DNA of 64,000 nucleotides from Neoceratodus forsteri (GCA_016271365.2 JADMNL010000028.1:96441501-96505500); one strand, 5' to 3'. Shown: positions 32,837 to 44,215, counted from the first letter of the stretch. Made by a program: numbers and translations. Notes: a model not told the origin generated them from the letters alone.

Positions 32837-34925
32837 ATGCCTGAGTGCTCAAATTCTCCACTCAAGGTAACTAGAAGTGGAAAAGTTCTTGTAAAAAAGC
32901 TAAACAGCTCTCCATCAATTAAGGGAGGGGCAATTAAGGATTCTAGAGGTAGGAAAACAGATAAAATTAAATCTCAGGACTCACCTATGGAGTCTGTGGA
33001 AGGTACTGTCAGTCATAGGGGTTCCAAGAAATTTAGAAATGGTTGTATTTACTCAAAGGACCTCCAAATTGCTACGTCTGCCCTGACTTTACAAGGGATG
33101 AATTTAAACCAAATAAGTCTTAATAATGAGGCTGTTAGTGGGGACAGTAATGTGGAACAATGTCCAACTGACCTCAAATCCGAATTATTACATCTATCAT
33201 CCAATATTTATAACACCAGAGAAGTCTCTGGTATCCCACTCTCAGTAGCAATGCAAATAAGTGATTATGTGTCCCCCTTAAGGAATCGATTTCAAATAAC
33301 AGATTTCTTTTTGTATAAAAAAGATCTATCAGTGATTTTCACCCCAGAAATGCAGAAAGGGGAATTAGGGGTACAATATTCTCATTCTGATATAAACCAA
33401 GGGGACTCTGCTTCAAAAGGTGAGAGTATTTCATGCTTTCCTTCTAGAATGGACTTATTTAGCCCTCTGGCGATATCAGATGAACTTAATAGTTAGGTGT
33501 GGATAAGGAAGTGTTTAAGGATGCAACCCTTGCTGGTTCCCCTAACAAGATTTTTGAGAGAATGGATAAAGAGGTACAGAATATTCAGTTGGACCAGGAT
33601 TTCCTTGCTCAGTGTCCACATACCATATCTACATATACTATTAAGGCTTTAGCCCATCCAGTGGTGTCTAATATTGTGCTATTAGAAGCCTATAATGGTA
33701 TTAAATCTGCCCTTGAAAATTTGTCACGCCTCTGTTCAGAGAAGTTTCCTTTGCTTGAGCAATGGATTACACAGTTGGTCAAACAAAACGATGACCGTAG
33801 AATTAAGCATAATTTATCATTTTCATCATTAATAATACTTGAGACCCCAAAAGGTAAAAAGAAGAATAGGCCATATAAAAAAAATTGAAGGAGACAACAA
33901 AACCTAGAAGAGCTAAAAATAATAAAGCCAAGAAAAATAATAACAAGACGCCCATAAATGAAAATAAGAATGAGGAGCCCTCTAAAATAGCAGAGAGTAA
34001 TGGACAATATCCTTTGGACGAGTTAGCTATGGACCAAGAAAATTCTCAACTAACAAACAAGGCCAAAGTAGACAAAAAGGTAGTGAAAGGGGGTCCATCT
34101 AAAAAGCAGGAAACTTTAAAGGAACACATTTCTGGTGGCTTTAGCCCTATAATGGATGTAGGAACACCAGTCTCTGAGAATCTTATTATTGTAGTTCAAG
34201 TTAAATCTCCCCTTAGATCTAAGTTACCCCTATTGCTAGAGGATGTCCAGCTTTCTGATTCGGAGGAGGGTAAGGCAGATAATTTAATAAGCACAGGTAA
34301 TGAAGTAGTATTTAAACTGGATCAGATGTATGCCAAAGGATATGAAACTAATACTTCATTGACGGATTTGATAGCCCATTTGTTAAGAGCTGAATTAGGG
34401 CTTCCTTTCATGGCTACTGCTCTCAATTTTGAGAGCAGGGATTGGTTAAATCCTGCTAATCCAGTTTATTCCATGTTACCTAATATGGAAATGGTGAAAC
34501 AGGTCTGTGCAAATCAAAGCCTGATAAACTCAATAGGTATGCTGATATCATCACCAGTTTCTAGGGCCGCTATTTGGAAATATACTTATAATGGGGCTAA
34601 ACCTGAAAAAATGTTATCATTTGATAGATTTGCTTCTGCTTTAGCTCAATTAAACTGGGATTTTGGAGTAACCTCCTCACTGTATGCATTTTCTATTTTT
34701 GGAATAGACACTTTTGAGGGGGAAAATTCTGTTAATCTAGCCTCCCGTCTTAGGGTGATTCTTTCAACTATCACCAAAATTAAAATCCACAGTAATGTAT
34801 TAGTTCACGTAGAAAGGGTCCTGGAAGGTAGACGGAGAACTCAGATTAACTATTATATTTGTTCTGCACAATTATTTGCACTACTTTTAGAAAATAGACA
34901 TATGTTGGATGAGTTGTGTATATAG
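32837..34925 (+). pseudogene. ORF1-like protein of the LINE (three successive frames)
   Basis: Frames 32,837-33,496, 33,499-33,888 and 33,885-34,925 follow one another with gaps or overlaps of a few bases, so they may be one ORF1 with frameshifts or three short ORFs. The first starts MPECSNSPLKVTRSGKVLVK and is basic and Ser-rich. The third starts with a Lys/Asn-rich basic stretch (RRAKNNKAKKNNN), a likely nucleic-acid-binding region. A longer folded-looking part follows (DLIAHLLRAELGLPFMATAL, later RVLEGRRRTQINYYICSAQL). There is no CCHC knuckle. LINE ORF1 proteins bind the element RNA. I do not recognise the fold, so the function is by position. Confidence 0.6.
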
Positions 34926-35971
34926 TTGGTGGCACTGAATGAGTGGGAGTCCTAAGTTCAACCCAGACCAGCTTCTGCATGACTACAAACATTTGGAAGT
35001 CAAGAACAGGAAATAACAACAGAACTTGATCTTGGGCTAACAAGTGCCAATAGTCGTAACTTTCTTAACTGGAACATAACAGGAATATGTAATAAATATG
35101 CACACTCTCAATGGGTCAATTTTGTTTCTGGATTTGAAGCCATTACCTCTCAGGAAACATGGGCAGTATCTCAGCTCTGTCTTAATGGCTTTGAATCCTG
35201 CTATGTCCCAGCAACTAAAGGAAAATCTCATGGGAGAAACAAGGGGGGATTAGTGACTTTGATCAGGATCAGGGATGGATTAAGGGTATTAATGAATTAT
35301 TCTTCTACCCCAGAAATTCTTATGGCATTAGTTAGCTGGGATGCTAGTATAGTACTGATTGTGAATGTTTATATTCCCCGAGTTTTCACTCTCATCCCAC
35401 ATATGACATTTGGTCAAAACTAGCTACTGAGATAAATGTAATTACACAGCAAAACACGGTGGATACTGTAGTATAAGTAGGAGATTTTAATGCCGGATTA
35501 GTGAATTTTGATAATTTACTTTTTCTTCAAGATCAACTATATATGGCAGACCATGAACTTAGAAAAATGAAAGATATGGTACTCAATGAGGCAGGGAGAT
35601 GTTTTCAAAGTTTCATCACAAGCAATAATTTTTTGATTCTTAATGGGAGATTGGATGGAGATTGTGAGGGGGAGAGCACTTTTTTCTCTTCGGTAGGAAG
35701 GAGTGTGATAGATTTTATACTCTGTTCCCCCCTCAGTCATCACCTCTTTAAGAGGTTGGAGGTGGTTATGCAGCCAGAAAGTGATCATGCAGCAATACTG
35801 CTTTCATTTATGAATCACGGAATTAGAATTGTCCTGCCAATGAAAACAATGGCTGATGCAGAAATCCAAGGGAAATTGAGGTTGATGATAAATATTAAAA
35901 CTATGAATGGGGTATCAAATCTAATCTATTCTCCCACCTTTTCTTTTCTTTTCTTTTCTCAAGCACAGTAA
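34926..35971 (+). pseudogene. Endonuclease domain of the LINE ORF2 (broken)
   Basis: An AP-type endonuclease nicks target DNA to prime reverse transcription. After ORF1, a frame around 34,990-35,420 shows NWNITGICNKYA and FEAITSQETW, like the N-H-x(n)-Q-E-T strand of AP endonucleases. GRNKGGLVTLIR and VNVYIP follow. After a frameshift near 35,420, VGDFNAGL-like sequence appears at about 35,480 (with a stop just before it). FFSSVGRSVIDFILCSPLSH (about 35,690) and ESDHAAILLSFMNH (about 35,780) then supply the conserved SxIDF and SDH motifs. The domain ends about 35,830 and the frame closes at 35,971 after a TTTTC repeat. Confidence 0.82.
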
Positions 35972-36003
35972 ATGATATAAATAGTGAGCAAATCAACCAG
36001 TTA

Positions 36004-36936
36004 TTGAATATAGGTTACCAACACATAAATAAAGAGATACATTGTGCAAATAATAGTAAGCACAAGTTATCATCCTGGTTTGATGCTCAATGTGCAAGAG
36101 AAAAAAGAAATTTGGGGCTGTTTATTAGACAAACAAAAAAGAAAATGATAAAGAGTGCGACTGTAAAATTAAACAAAGCTTGCAGAGATTATAAAACATT
36201 TATTGCACAAAAATAAAACCAAGTTTACACATAAACAGTGAGAAGTTATGCATCATGCCATTAAAACGAATGACTCTAGACTTTTTTAGTCATTAGTAAC
36301 TAAAGGAAACAAAAATCAGGGGTCAATTTTACCAATACATATCCCAAAAGAAACTTGGATAGTATATTACAAATCATTATTTAACAAAGATTCTAACTTA
36401 GGGATGGAGTTAGTAGACATTTATCATAAAAGGGTGGATTATTCGCCTTTAGTGCTCACATTTTCAGAAGTAGAAGATGCCATAATGAATCTCCCAAATT
36501 ATAAAGCCCCAGGTCCTTATTTAATCCCGGGAGAAGTGTATAAAGTACATCTGAACTATTGGGTAGTTTTCTTTACACATTTTTTTAATTTATGTTTAAG
36601 GGAGAGATTTGTTCTACCTTCATGACTAAAAATATAATAGCACCGATCCATAAGAAAGGACATTTTCAAATTCCATCTAACTATCATCCAATTAGCTTAA
36701 TAGATTTAGGGGCAACATTTTTGCCAAAATACTGTTACAAGAACTCCAGTTCTAGACAGAGACAGCTTCCCCATACTCTATTTTTCAAGCCGGCTTTCAT
36801 CATAATTTCTCGACTACAGATAATATCTTTATTCTTTCACACTTGGTGGAAAAAGGAGCGCTCCTTCCTACCTCAGTCGGTGGCCAGCCGTGGTGGTGAG
36901 AGGAGGGCTGAGCCTGTCACCAGCTCTGTTCTCTGA
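36004..36936 (+). pseudogene. Reverse transcriptase N-terminal part of the LINE ORF2 (truncated)
   Basis: 36,004-36,216 encodes a basic linker (SWFDAQCAREKRNLGLFIRQ) typical of the region between endonuclease and RT. 36,404-36,625 has ILNLP-like LPNYKAPGPYLIPGEVYK, the 'KAPGxDxIPxE' motif. 36,592-36,720 has IAPIHKKGHFQIPSNYHPIS, the 'PIxKKGxxxxxxNYRPIS' motif. After about 36,740 similarity fades, and sequence of another kind starts before 36,960. The YxDD box and the rest of the palm are missing, so this RT is dead. Confidence 0.82.
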
Positions 36937-37017
36937 CATTATTTGGATGAGTGGAGTGTCACTGCTGGGTGGGAGGGACCGCTAGACTACCAAGGAAAGG
37001 ATATGTAATGTATTTGC

Positions 37018-37345
37018 ACCAGGGGTCGGGATACATGTGTGGGGGGGGGGGACCACTAGACTACCAGGGAAATGTAATTTAAATATGTGCACTGGGGGTC
37101 GGGATACAAGCGTGGTTGCTGGGGGGACCACTAGACTACCAAGGAAAATGTAATTTAAATATGTGCACCGGGGTCGGGATACATGCGTGGGCTGGGGACC
37201 ACTAGACTACCAGGGAAATGATCTTACTTATTACTTGCTCTGGGGGTCAGGGATTGTGCTGGGGGGGTGGGGAACCACTAGATCACCAGGTATTGCTTTG
37301 ATTGTTGGGGCTACCGGGGTCAGGGACTGTGGTGGGGGGACACTA
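37018..37345. repeat. G-rich minisatellite, unit about 73-75 bp
   Basis: About four to five units contain ggggtc(g/a)gga and accactaga(c/t)(t/c)acca(g)g. They start near 37,023, 37,094, 37,168, 37,241 and 37,316. It lies in foreign sequence that interrupts the LINE RT. Confidence 0.85.
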
Positions 37346-37772
37346 GCCTACCAGTGTACATACCACTCCACTGTCCCTGTTTATAAGGGAAATCCCTCAT
37401 TCTACCCCTTGCAACTGCCCTGTCCCTAATCTTGAGTGTCTACATATGTCCATGTCCCTCTTTTCAGTGACACAAGAGCTGAGGGGTATGACAGGGTGTA
37501 TAACAGGCATACATGGTCACAGGGACCATGATGGCAGGTAAGGGATTGCCTGTCCCAGCCAATCTGCCCTGTTCCCTATCTAATGGATATGCTGCATATC
37601 CTAGTGAACCTACAGCCTATGGCCTCCTGCCTCCACCAGGTTCAGCTTATGCCGGTCCCGTGCATTTAGTCCCCCCACTGTATGTCACCCACTACTGCAG
37701 TGGGGTACTTATGTTGTTGGGGGTGGCATCCTCCAGGGCATGTATGGCTACAGTGGCCACAGGCAGTGTGTC

Positions 37773-37779
<7 letters not shown>

Positions 37780-37854
<75 letters not shown>

Positions 37855-37862
37855 TATATATA
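37780..37862. repeat. (TA)n microsatellite with (CA)n part
   Basis: About 31 TA repeats (37,781-37,842) are followed by acacacacaca and another short TA run. Long TA/CA tracts of this kind can form cruciform or Z-type structures and are unstable. Confidence 0.97.
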
Positions 37863-38240
37863 CAGTCATGCTTGCACAGATGCATGGGTGCACTGTATGC
37901 ACTGACTGTGCCTGCCGGCACACAGTTCCTGCTGCTTCCAGCCTGTACTTCCATTCCAACCAAAAGATGGAGCTGTGTGCACCATGCAGTAGCACCAGCA
38001 AACTGAATGGTAATGTATGCTAAGCAGCACATAATGAGATGCAAATGTGCCTGTTTGCTCACGGATTACCTAAGTAGGTTCATTTGCATGGGAGCTATGA
38101 ATATAGCTCCTGTTTGCCCAGGGCTAACCAGTTTGCACCGGGCTAATGTGTTAGCACTGTGCAATCGGGTTAGCTCCAGGCAAACCTTAATTCAGCATAG
38201 CACAGTTCTGCAGTATGTGGCTTACATTGTTGTTTGCAGT

Positions 38241-38547
38241 TATACCTCTCAACTGTCCCTGATTTTCAGGGATGTCCCTGATTTTACCTCAAAATTTTAC
38301 TCTGTCCCTCCTACACATTGTGTTTCCATGACCAGACAGTGGGGGTTGTAAGCATATAATAATGTCAAACATTAATGTTACAGATGTGTTCTTCCTTAGA
38401 AAATGCATTTTACACTAAACCACTTATTCTACCAGCTTCCTGAGTGGATATCACCAATTTTTAAGATGTGTCCCTGATTTTAAACCTTTGTCCCTGATTT
38501 TTTTAAGCCTTGTCCCTGATTTATGAGGCAGGGGATTGAGAGGTGTG
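38241..38547. mobile_element. hAT-type MITE, 307 bp, with 8-bp target duplication
   Basis: Flanks tttgcagt (38,233-38,240) and tttgcagt (38,548-38,555) are identical 8-mers, the size made by hAT transposases. The ends are inverted: left TATACCTCTCAACTGTCCCTG, right (reverse complement) CACACCTCTCAATCCCCTG. The body contains several copies of 'tgtccctgatttt'. It is too short to code for a transposase. Confidence 0.85.
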
Positions 38548-38869
38548 TTTGCAGTAGATATGAGACATCTCTGAGTAATCACACACAATGTTCTCCACCT
38601 GCAACACTGACTTGCTACAGAGTCTAATGAGCTGCAGTTGCAGTTTGCACTTCCCTGTTGCTATATTCAGTGCTGCCTTATTCCTGGGCTATTTTTGCCC
38701 TGCACTCCCAGACCGGTTCGCCAGGCTTCCTTAGACTGCTGTATTCAGTAGGATTAGCACCGGGCTATTTCCTTTTCAATATAGCTTGCTTTGTGCTCCA
38801 GGTTAAGTTTGCCCACCAGGCAGTGCTAATTTAGCCCCCGGGCAAAGTTTTGAATATCTGGCCCTAAAT

Positions 38870-39781
38870 ATGGGGGACATTCAGTTCCACCCATCTTAGT
38901 GGCTGGAGAAGCTAAAATTAACCCCATTCTTACATATGGTGCAGAGGTTTGGGGTACAAATTCCCCACCCTGTTTAGAAATTCTGCTTTCCCTATTTTAT
39001 AAAACCTTATTACATATTCCAATAGCTATGTCTAATGTTATAGTGTGGGCTGAATTGGGAAGAGTTCCCATTGCTATGATAATTGATATATGACTGGTGG
39101 GATACTGGATAAAGATTATTAATAATCAGACTAACTCCTTGCCCCTATTGTGCTTGAAAGAAAAGATCAGTTGGTATGAATAAAATTATATATCCCCATG
39201 GGTAAAAACTCTTAAAAGAATTTTGGGAAGAATACTTATGCAACATCTTTGGTTCGATTTTGAAAAATCAATTGTAATATCTCCTTTGTTTAAGCAGGTT
39301 ATTAAAAATAAACTTATAAGGCTTGCTCAGGAGAAACAAATGGAGCTAGTCAGAAGCCAATGTCAGGCCATTTGGTTTGGTCAAAACAAAATAGACTCTT
39401 TTTTAAGAGAAATATTTAGTTATACCTCTTACTCCTTCAGATAGGAAAAATATTACATGGGCAAGGATGGGAATTATATGTTCTGAATATGCATATTTTA
39501 ATAGAACTGCTTCTGATAGCCCCCATTCTGAAACCTGTAGGTGCAATACGGGCTTTGAGGAAAATCTTTATCATATTATGCTACAATGTCCATTATATAA
39601 AACTCCACGGACAAGCTTACTAAACAATTTTCTTGTAAGATATGTAAATGCAGAATATGATCCGTTGTTTGTCCACTTACATCCACATACAATTGAGGAT
39701 GCAAGGATGGCTGCAAAATGTTTTCATGAAGTGATGAAGTTCAACAAAAAACATCTCCCTGCCATGGAAAAGAAAAACTGA
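38870..39781 (+). pseudogene. C-terminal region of the LINE ORF2
   Basis: The LINE resumes after the foreign block, around 38,870. 38,899-39,093 has ILTYGAEVWGTNSPPCLEIL and VWAELGRVPIAMII, the post-RT 'YGaEvWG...ElGr.P' region of several endonuclease-type LINEs. 39,223-39,444 continues. 39,467-39,781 carries CRCNTGFEENLYHIMLQCPL, a CxC-x(n)-H-x4-C type Cys/His motif common at LINE C-termini. Stops between the frames (39,093 and 39,444) show decay. The remaining 200 bp to 39,982 is an AT-rich 3' tail region. Confidence 0.8.
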
Positions 39782-39982
39782 AGCTGAAATTTAAAATGAC
39801 TAAAATTATTAGTTCTCAATATACGATTGAAGTATATTTTTCCTGCCTAGGGAAAATTATTGTAATGAGTAATAACTTAGGCATAATGAATTTTACTGTT
39901 TGTAATAATCCTTATTTATTTCTGTTAATTTATTCTGTATGATTGTGATGTCCATTTGGTTTTATGGAAGAACAACATGACT

Positions 39983-40941
39983 TGAAATTGTTTCTAGTGG
40001 TACTGGCCACAACTAAACACACATTTTGCTAATAACTAGCACAACCCACTCCAAGGGGTAAAATCCTTTTCAGACATTGGCCCTATGTCTAAAGTAACCA
40101 GGTGCCCATACTGAACCTGTAGTTCTGAACTGGTTACTCCAGATGGGGGTCTGCCCACCGTTTGCTCCCAAATCCATACCAAGTCATTCTTCAGAGTTAC
40201 ACTGTAAACATCTTGAACACACTTGGAAAAATGCTTAATTGAATGAAACTTTGGCATCCAGCATTTAAAACACTACACTGGTAGTAGATGAACTAAAGTC
40301 CCAAACAATGTGATATAGTCATACCTCTGGACATCATGCATTTCAGCCAACTTTAAATAAAAACCATCTCACACTTTTGAACAGAAAAGTTGTGCATTTC
40401 CCTCTTAGCCAGAGAACACAACAGCACAGGTACTTGCTTTCTACAGCAAAAGTCATATCCCACTCACTGTTAAACATTTCAGGCAGCATCAAAACATCCT
40501 GGATCCAAAAGTGGATTGCCCCTTGGATCCCTCCACTAGCAGTCCTTTTCACCTCTCCAAGGATGAAAATCAGGAAATCCTGTTGTAGACAATGGTTTGC
40601 TCCACTTCTCTTGGCAGGCTGGAGAATACCAGGACTAAGGTGAGAATGCAGGGCCCTCCTCAGAGCCCTCAGCTGAGCAGTTCTCACTCCTCTGACTTCC
40701 AACTACAGACTCACACTGACTCTTGTCTCAAGATTCTAAACTCCCTCCTCACAGCTGGCAAAGGCTTATGCTGCTGCGAGAGTTCCAGATGAGCTCATCA
40801 CTTTCATCTTAGCTGAAGTCAAGTAAACAAAAGAGTGAGCAGGTGAAAACCCCATTTAACTAGTTAATAACCAGCTGCTGCTCCCTGCCTAGCACTGATA
40901 CTGAGGGGATTCTAGTAACCCCAGTGGACTGGGTGGTTACA
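39983..40941. repeat. Right LTR of the large element, second part
   Basis: It restarts with the duplicated tgaaattgtttc and runs to GGTTACA at 40,941, parallel to 15,132-16,086 of the left LTR. The 3' flank CATG matches the left flank of the whole element. Confidence 0.88.
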
Positions 40942-40966
40942 CATGTCATAATGGTGACTGGGGAAC

Positions 40967-41157
40967 GGTGACCCATGAAGAGAGCAAAAAATTCCTCACA
41001 TAATGACTTTGAACAAAGTCTTTTTTGTGGGGGGCTTTGGCCTCCCACACCCTTTCTGTATTATACTAACTTGGGGGGGCATACCTTGGGGATATGAAGA
41101 ACCGCAGGTTGCCTGAAAGTGTTGGCACTGAGGTTCTGTCACCCTCTTCATGGGTCG
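40967..41157. mobile_element. Short inverted-repeat element (MITE-like), about 190 bp
   Basis: The left end ggtgacccatgaagagag (about 40,966-40,983) and right end ccctcttcatgggtcgcc (about 41,142-41,159) are inverted copies of each other with one or two mismatches. The interior has G- and T-runs and no frame. A target duplication is not obvious. Confidence 0.6.
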
Positions 41158-41207
41158 CCTTTCCTCAATCACTGTTTTAACATGCTACTACAATTTCACA
41201 CATCAGT

Positions 41208-41530
41208 ACCCACAACTTAGACAACTGCATGACCCATTTTGTTAGGGGAAAGAGAATGTTGGCCAGGACATGGGGAAAATCCACTACTCTTGCAAAAAGC
41301 ACCTTGGGTTCTTTTCTTTCCACCTCGACAGCACCAGAGATGAGTAGAAGGCACCTCAGTTTAACATCTCATCCAAAGGACTGCACACCTTGACAGTACA
41401 GTACTTGCCCTGCAACTGCATTCAGGTGTCAGTGTTTCTATAGTATGTGCCCAATTCCAGAGTGAGATGAGAACCCATGACCTTCTGGTCAACAGACAGC
41501 TGTGTTACCAACTGAACCACATTGACACCT
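41208..41530 (-). repeat. tRNA-headed SINE, minus strand (3'-truncated copy)
   Basis: The minus strand begins ggtgtcaatgtggttcagtt. A pol III box A, TGGTTCAGTTGG, lies at 41,508-41,519 and a weak box B (gggttctcatc) further in. The body matches the full copy at 57,126-57,597, for example 'gacatctcatccaaagga' against 'acgtctcatctgaagga'. The L2-like tail seen there is missing. Confidence 0.85.
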
Positions 41531-41997
41531 CCAAGTAAAATGTTTTTCAAATAAAAGAAACTGTTGATGAATGACTCCAATAGGTAGATGACAACTGTGG
41601 CACTGAGTAGAGTGAAGTTTGGGAAATTTTAATTCTTAATAACTTTGCAAAGTCCAGCAACTTTGCAAAGTTATTCGCACTTTGTGAAGTTAAACTTAGA
41701 GGTATTGGCAACTTCTCGATACTGCAAATTTATAGCTTCACTGAATAAGTTCACTGGGACTTCACAAAACAGCTGAATCATTCAGTGCTGCTGCTGCACC
41801 GTGTGTCCTGTAGATCATGTGGTTACACTGCAGCAGGAAACAGACCAGAAGAGTTGTGTTGTGTGCAGTTCTAAGAAGTGAATTACAACTTAGGGGTACT
41901 GTTGCTGTGGTAGGAGACCAACTGACACAGTGAAGCAGGGACATGAGAAAAATAGGGGAAATTAGAATTTAAGACATATGGTGTATGGTATGGTATG
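41531..41997. other. No gene recognised
   Basis: The stretch contains repeated short inverted motifs based on actttgcaaagt (41,640-41,700), an incomplete palindromic array, and a TATGG repeat at 41,980-41,998 before the next SINE. No frame is credible. Confidence 0.5.
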
Positions 41998-42243
41998 GTG
42001 TCAGTAGCTCAGCAGGTAGCACACTTGCCTCTGAGGCCAGGATATCAGAAGGCTGTGGGTTCTATCCCCACACCAGGCATTTGGGTTAAATCCCAATACT
42101 GACACTGTAGTGCAGCATGAGGGGGTGCTGCACTCCTGATGTGGCATCTTTCGGAGGAGACATTAAACAAAGGTCCCATCTGCCTGTTCTGGTGGTAGTT
42201 CAGGTGGATGTTAAAGATCCTATGACACTTCTCACAAACAGTA
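41998..42243 (+). repeat. tRNA-headed SINE, plus strand (truncated copy)
   Basis: It begins ggtgtcagtagctcagcagg. Box A TAGCTCAGCAGG is at 42,005-42,016 and a box-B-like GGTTCTATCCCC at about 42,058. The body ('catctttcggaggagacatt') is shared with the copies at 41,208 and 57,126. The L2-like tail is missing; AT-rich LINE 3' sequence follows directly. Confidence 0.85.
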
Positions 42244-42803
42244 GGGGAATTTATTGAGGGAAAAGAAATCATACAATAAATATATCACAAATCAGTTAAG
42301 ACAAAATTACAAGTAATATAAACAGAAAAGTAAAAGGAAAAATAATCATATACATGACATTAATAACCAAGATTGTACATACTGGTGAAATGATAAAACA
42401 AATGTACATTCAAAAACAATCAACATTATCTATTACAAGCATAATGACATACATTGTGGAATATTAAGGGGAAAAAAACAAGAAAAGGAAAATATAAAAA
42501 ATACAGATAAACAAAGGAAAAAAAAAATATAAAAATATTCTAGTAACATGAAGCAAAACCAGGCAATATAATCTAATGCCGCTTGTCAAAACCATGAAAA
42601 TTTACAGTAACTATATTCTAACCCAACACCATACCTAACTCCCTTATACCAGTACCTTAAACCCTTTATAGCCCACAACCCATGCTAAGATTAAATCCTT
42701 AAGTAACCAGTACATCTGTGTCTGTTACCCAAGGCATATTTCTCCAAGCCCTAAGCAGAACTCTGTAATGCAAATTCTTCACATCCTCATTATACAAAGA
42801 CTG

Positions 42804-44123
42804 TCATTCCTTTGTGATTTTTTGGATAACTTCCTCATGCTGTAAGTGCTTTTGTTGCAATGCAAATAAGCATCTACTGTTCCAAAGGAACCATTTAATA
42901 ACCAGCAGAACCCTATGCAAAGTCTCTGTATGCCAACAAGTCCCTATCCCTGTATATTTATCCACCATGAGCCCATCCATGGTGACTGTCTGGAACAACG
43001 GAGCTTCCCAAGTAGTGGTCAGGGTAGCCCAAAAGGATCTAATGTACGTACATGAGAAAAACAAGTGTTCTGTTGTCTCTAATTGTTGTATACACCTTGG
43101 TCTAATACAAATGTGCTCCTCAACCTGCTTGTGCATTTGGTTGGCTTTCAAGGTAATTCTGTCATGGCAGCTCAGCCAATGAAGATCCCTCATTTTCTCT
43201 GGTATCCTGGGTATTATAAGTGTAATAAAGTGTCTTTATGCTGAGGAGAACTCCTCGGGAATGTGTTCACGTCTTTAAACTGAGTGTCTAAAACCCACTG
43301 ATAAACAACTTTCCTTAGTTTCGTAATAAATACATTACTAACTATATGCCATTTTTTCCAGTATACAAATGTCTCCCTAATGTATGTGGGAACATTTAAT
43401 GATCTTTTTAAAGGACCTTAATGTCCCCTATCCCATAGTTGGAACCATGTTCCACAATTTGGAAAAAATAAATATGCCAAGCTTAAATCTAAAAAAACCC
43501 AACATGGGCCGAAAATTGGCATATATGAAAATGCTATAATAAAACAATATGGGATTCACCATCCCTAAACCCCCTTGGTCTACTGGAAGATAAACTATGT
43601 TTCTTTTAATGGGGTTGAGTCTACTTCCCCACACTGCCTAAAAAATAAACTATAAATTGTGGTTTCCGATTTCGGAGTGGGGGAAAAACATAACTAATAA
43701 ATAAAAATACCAGAATTAAAAATGTTTTTATTAAATTAATCCCTTTTAACGTACCCAATTTCCATCTATTCTATTGCAAAACTAAGGCTCTACCCTGTTG
43801 AACTCGAGGTTTCCAATTTAACATACCCAAATCCCCAGGACCATATATAACCCCCAAAATTTTGATATGACATGTTGTTAAACGTATCCCCCAATTTCCA
43901 AAAGGGGTTGTCTAGCAAACCTAAGCTGTATGCCTACAGATTTAACTAGGTTCAGTGTTGCCCTCGAGTGTACACTATATGTTCCACAGATTTGCAGGGC
44001 TTCCTGAGCTGAATCACTATCTGCAACTAGGATACAAAGATCATCTGCATATGACAAAACTCTGTGTCTAATTGGAATATTATTAACAAAAATGGGTTTT
44101 AAAAGGACAGATGTATTGATCAA
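42804..44123 (-). pseudogene. Tx1/L1-like ORF2: RT catalytic box, thumb and C-terminus
   Basis: 44,123-43,878 has HRVLSYADDLCILVADSDSA, the catalytic Y-A-D-D box of RT. 43,634-43,428 has PVDQGGLGMVNPILFYYSIF, the 'lP...GGLgl.n...y..A' thumb-side motif of L1/Tx1 elements. 43,193-42,804 has CIQQLETTEHLFFSCTYIRS, a Cys/His-type end region (C-x(n)-H-x4-C). It continues with HRVLLVIKWFLWNSRCLFAL, the C-terminal 'KWFLWxxR' block typical of Tx1-like elements. The frames are separated by stops and indels. Confidence 0.85.
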
Positions 44124-44215
44124 CCATAGGAGAGGGTCAATACAAAAAGCATACAGCGGGGGCTAAGAGGGCACCCCTGCTGCACACCCTGTATTACTGG
44201 TAACATCGGGCCTTT

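Larger units (their letters stand above)
30893..39982 (+). mobile_element. LINE (endonuclease-type non-LTR retrotransposon), about 9.1 kb with internal insertions
   Basis: The sequence between tgaaattgcttc (30,881-30,892) and tgaaattgtttc (39,983-39,994) is absent from the other LTR copy, where this 12-mer occurs once (about 15,132-15,144). This gives a target duplication with one mismatch and both element ends. Inside are a long 5' region, an ORF1-like part, an AP-type endonuclease, RT and a C-terminal Cys/His region, all on the plus strand. There is no poly-A tail. The RT part is disrupted by about 1.9 kb of other repeats. The clade is uncertain; the endonuclease and C-terminus exclude CR1 and are unlike the Tx1/L1-like element at 42-52 kb. 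Confidence 0.88.
14519..40945. mobile_element. Large nested LTR element with CATG target duplication
   Basis: Two copies of a 1.56-kb repeat lie in the same orientation at 14,523-16,086 and about 30,274-40,941, the second split by a LINE. The ends form an inverted repeat, TGTAACCATTC at the start and GAATGGTTACA at the end. The outside flanks are CATG (14,519-14,522) and CATG (40,942-40,945), a 4-bp target duplication. Without the nested elements the internal region is about 4.1 kb. It shows no RT, integrase or protease, so this is probably a non-autonomous element. A minus-strand orientation is suggested by ggctcatctgatg (reverse complement of about 30,261-30,273), near the expected primer site and similar to a tRNA-Pro complement. 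That is weak evidence. Confidence 0.8.

Noticed and set aside
37513..38062. Frames with long Ile/Tyr stretches
   Set aside because: They come from the (TA)n microsatellite read in both directions.
41998..42070. A functional tRNA gene
   Set aside because: Box A and a box-B-like motif are present, but the cloverleaf is not kept and the SINE body follows directly. Two further copies confirm a SINE head.
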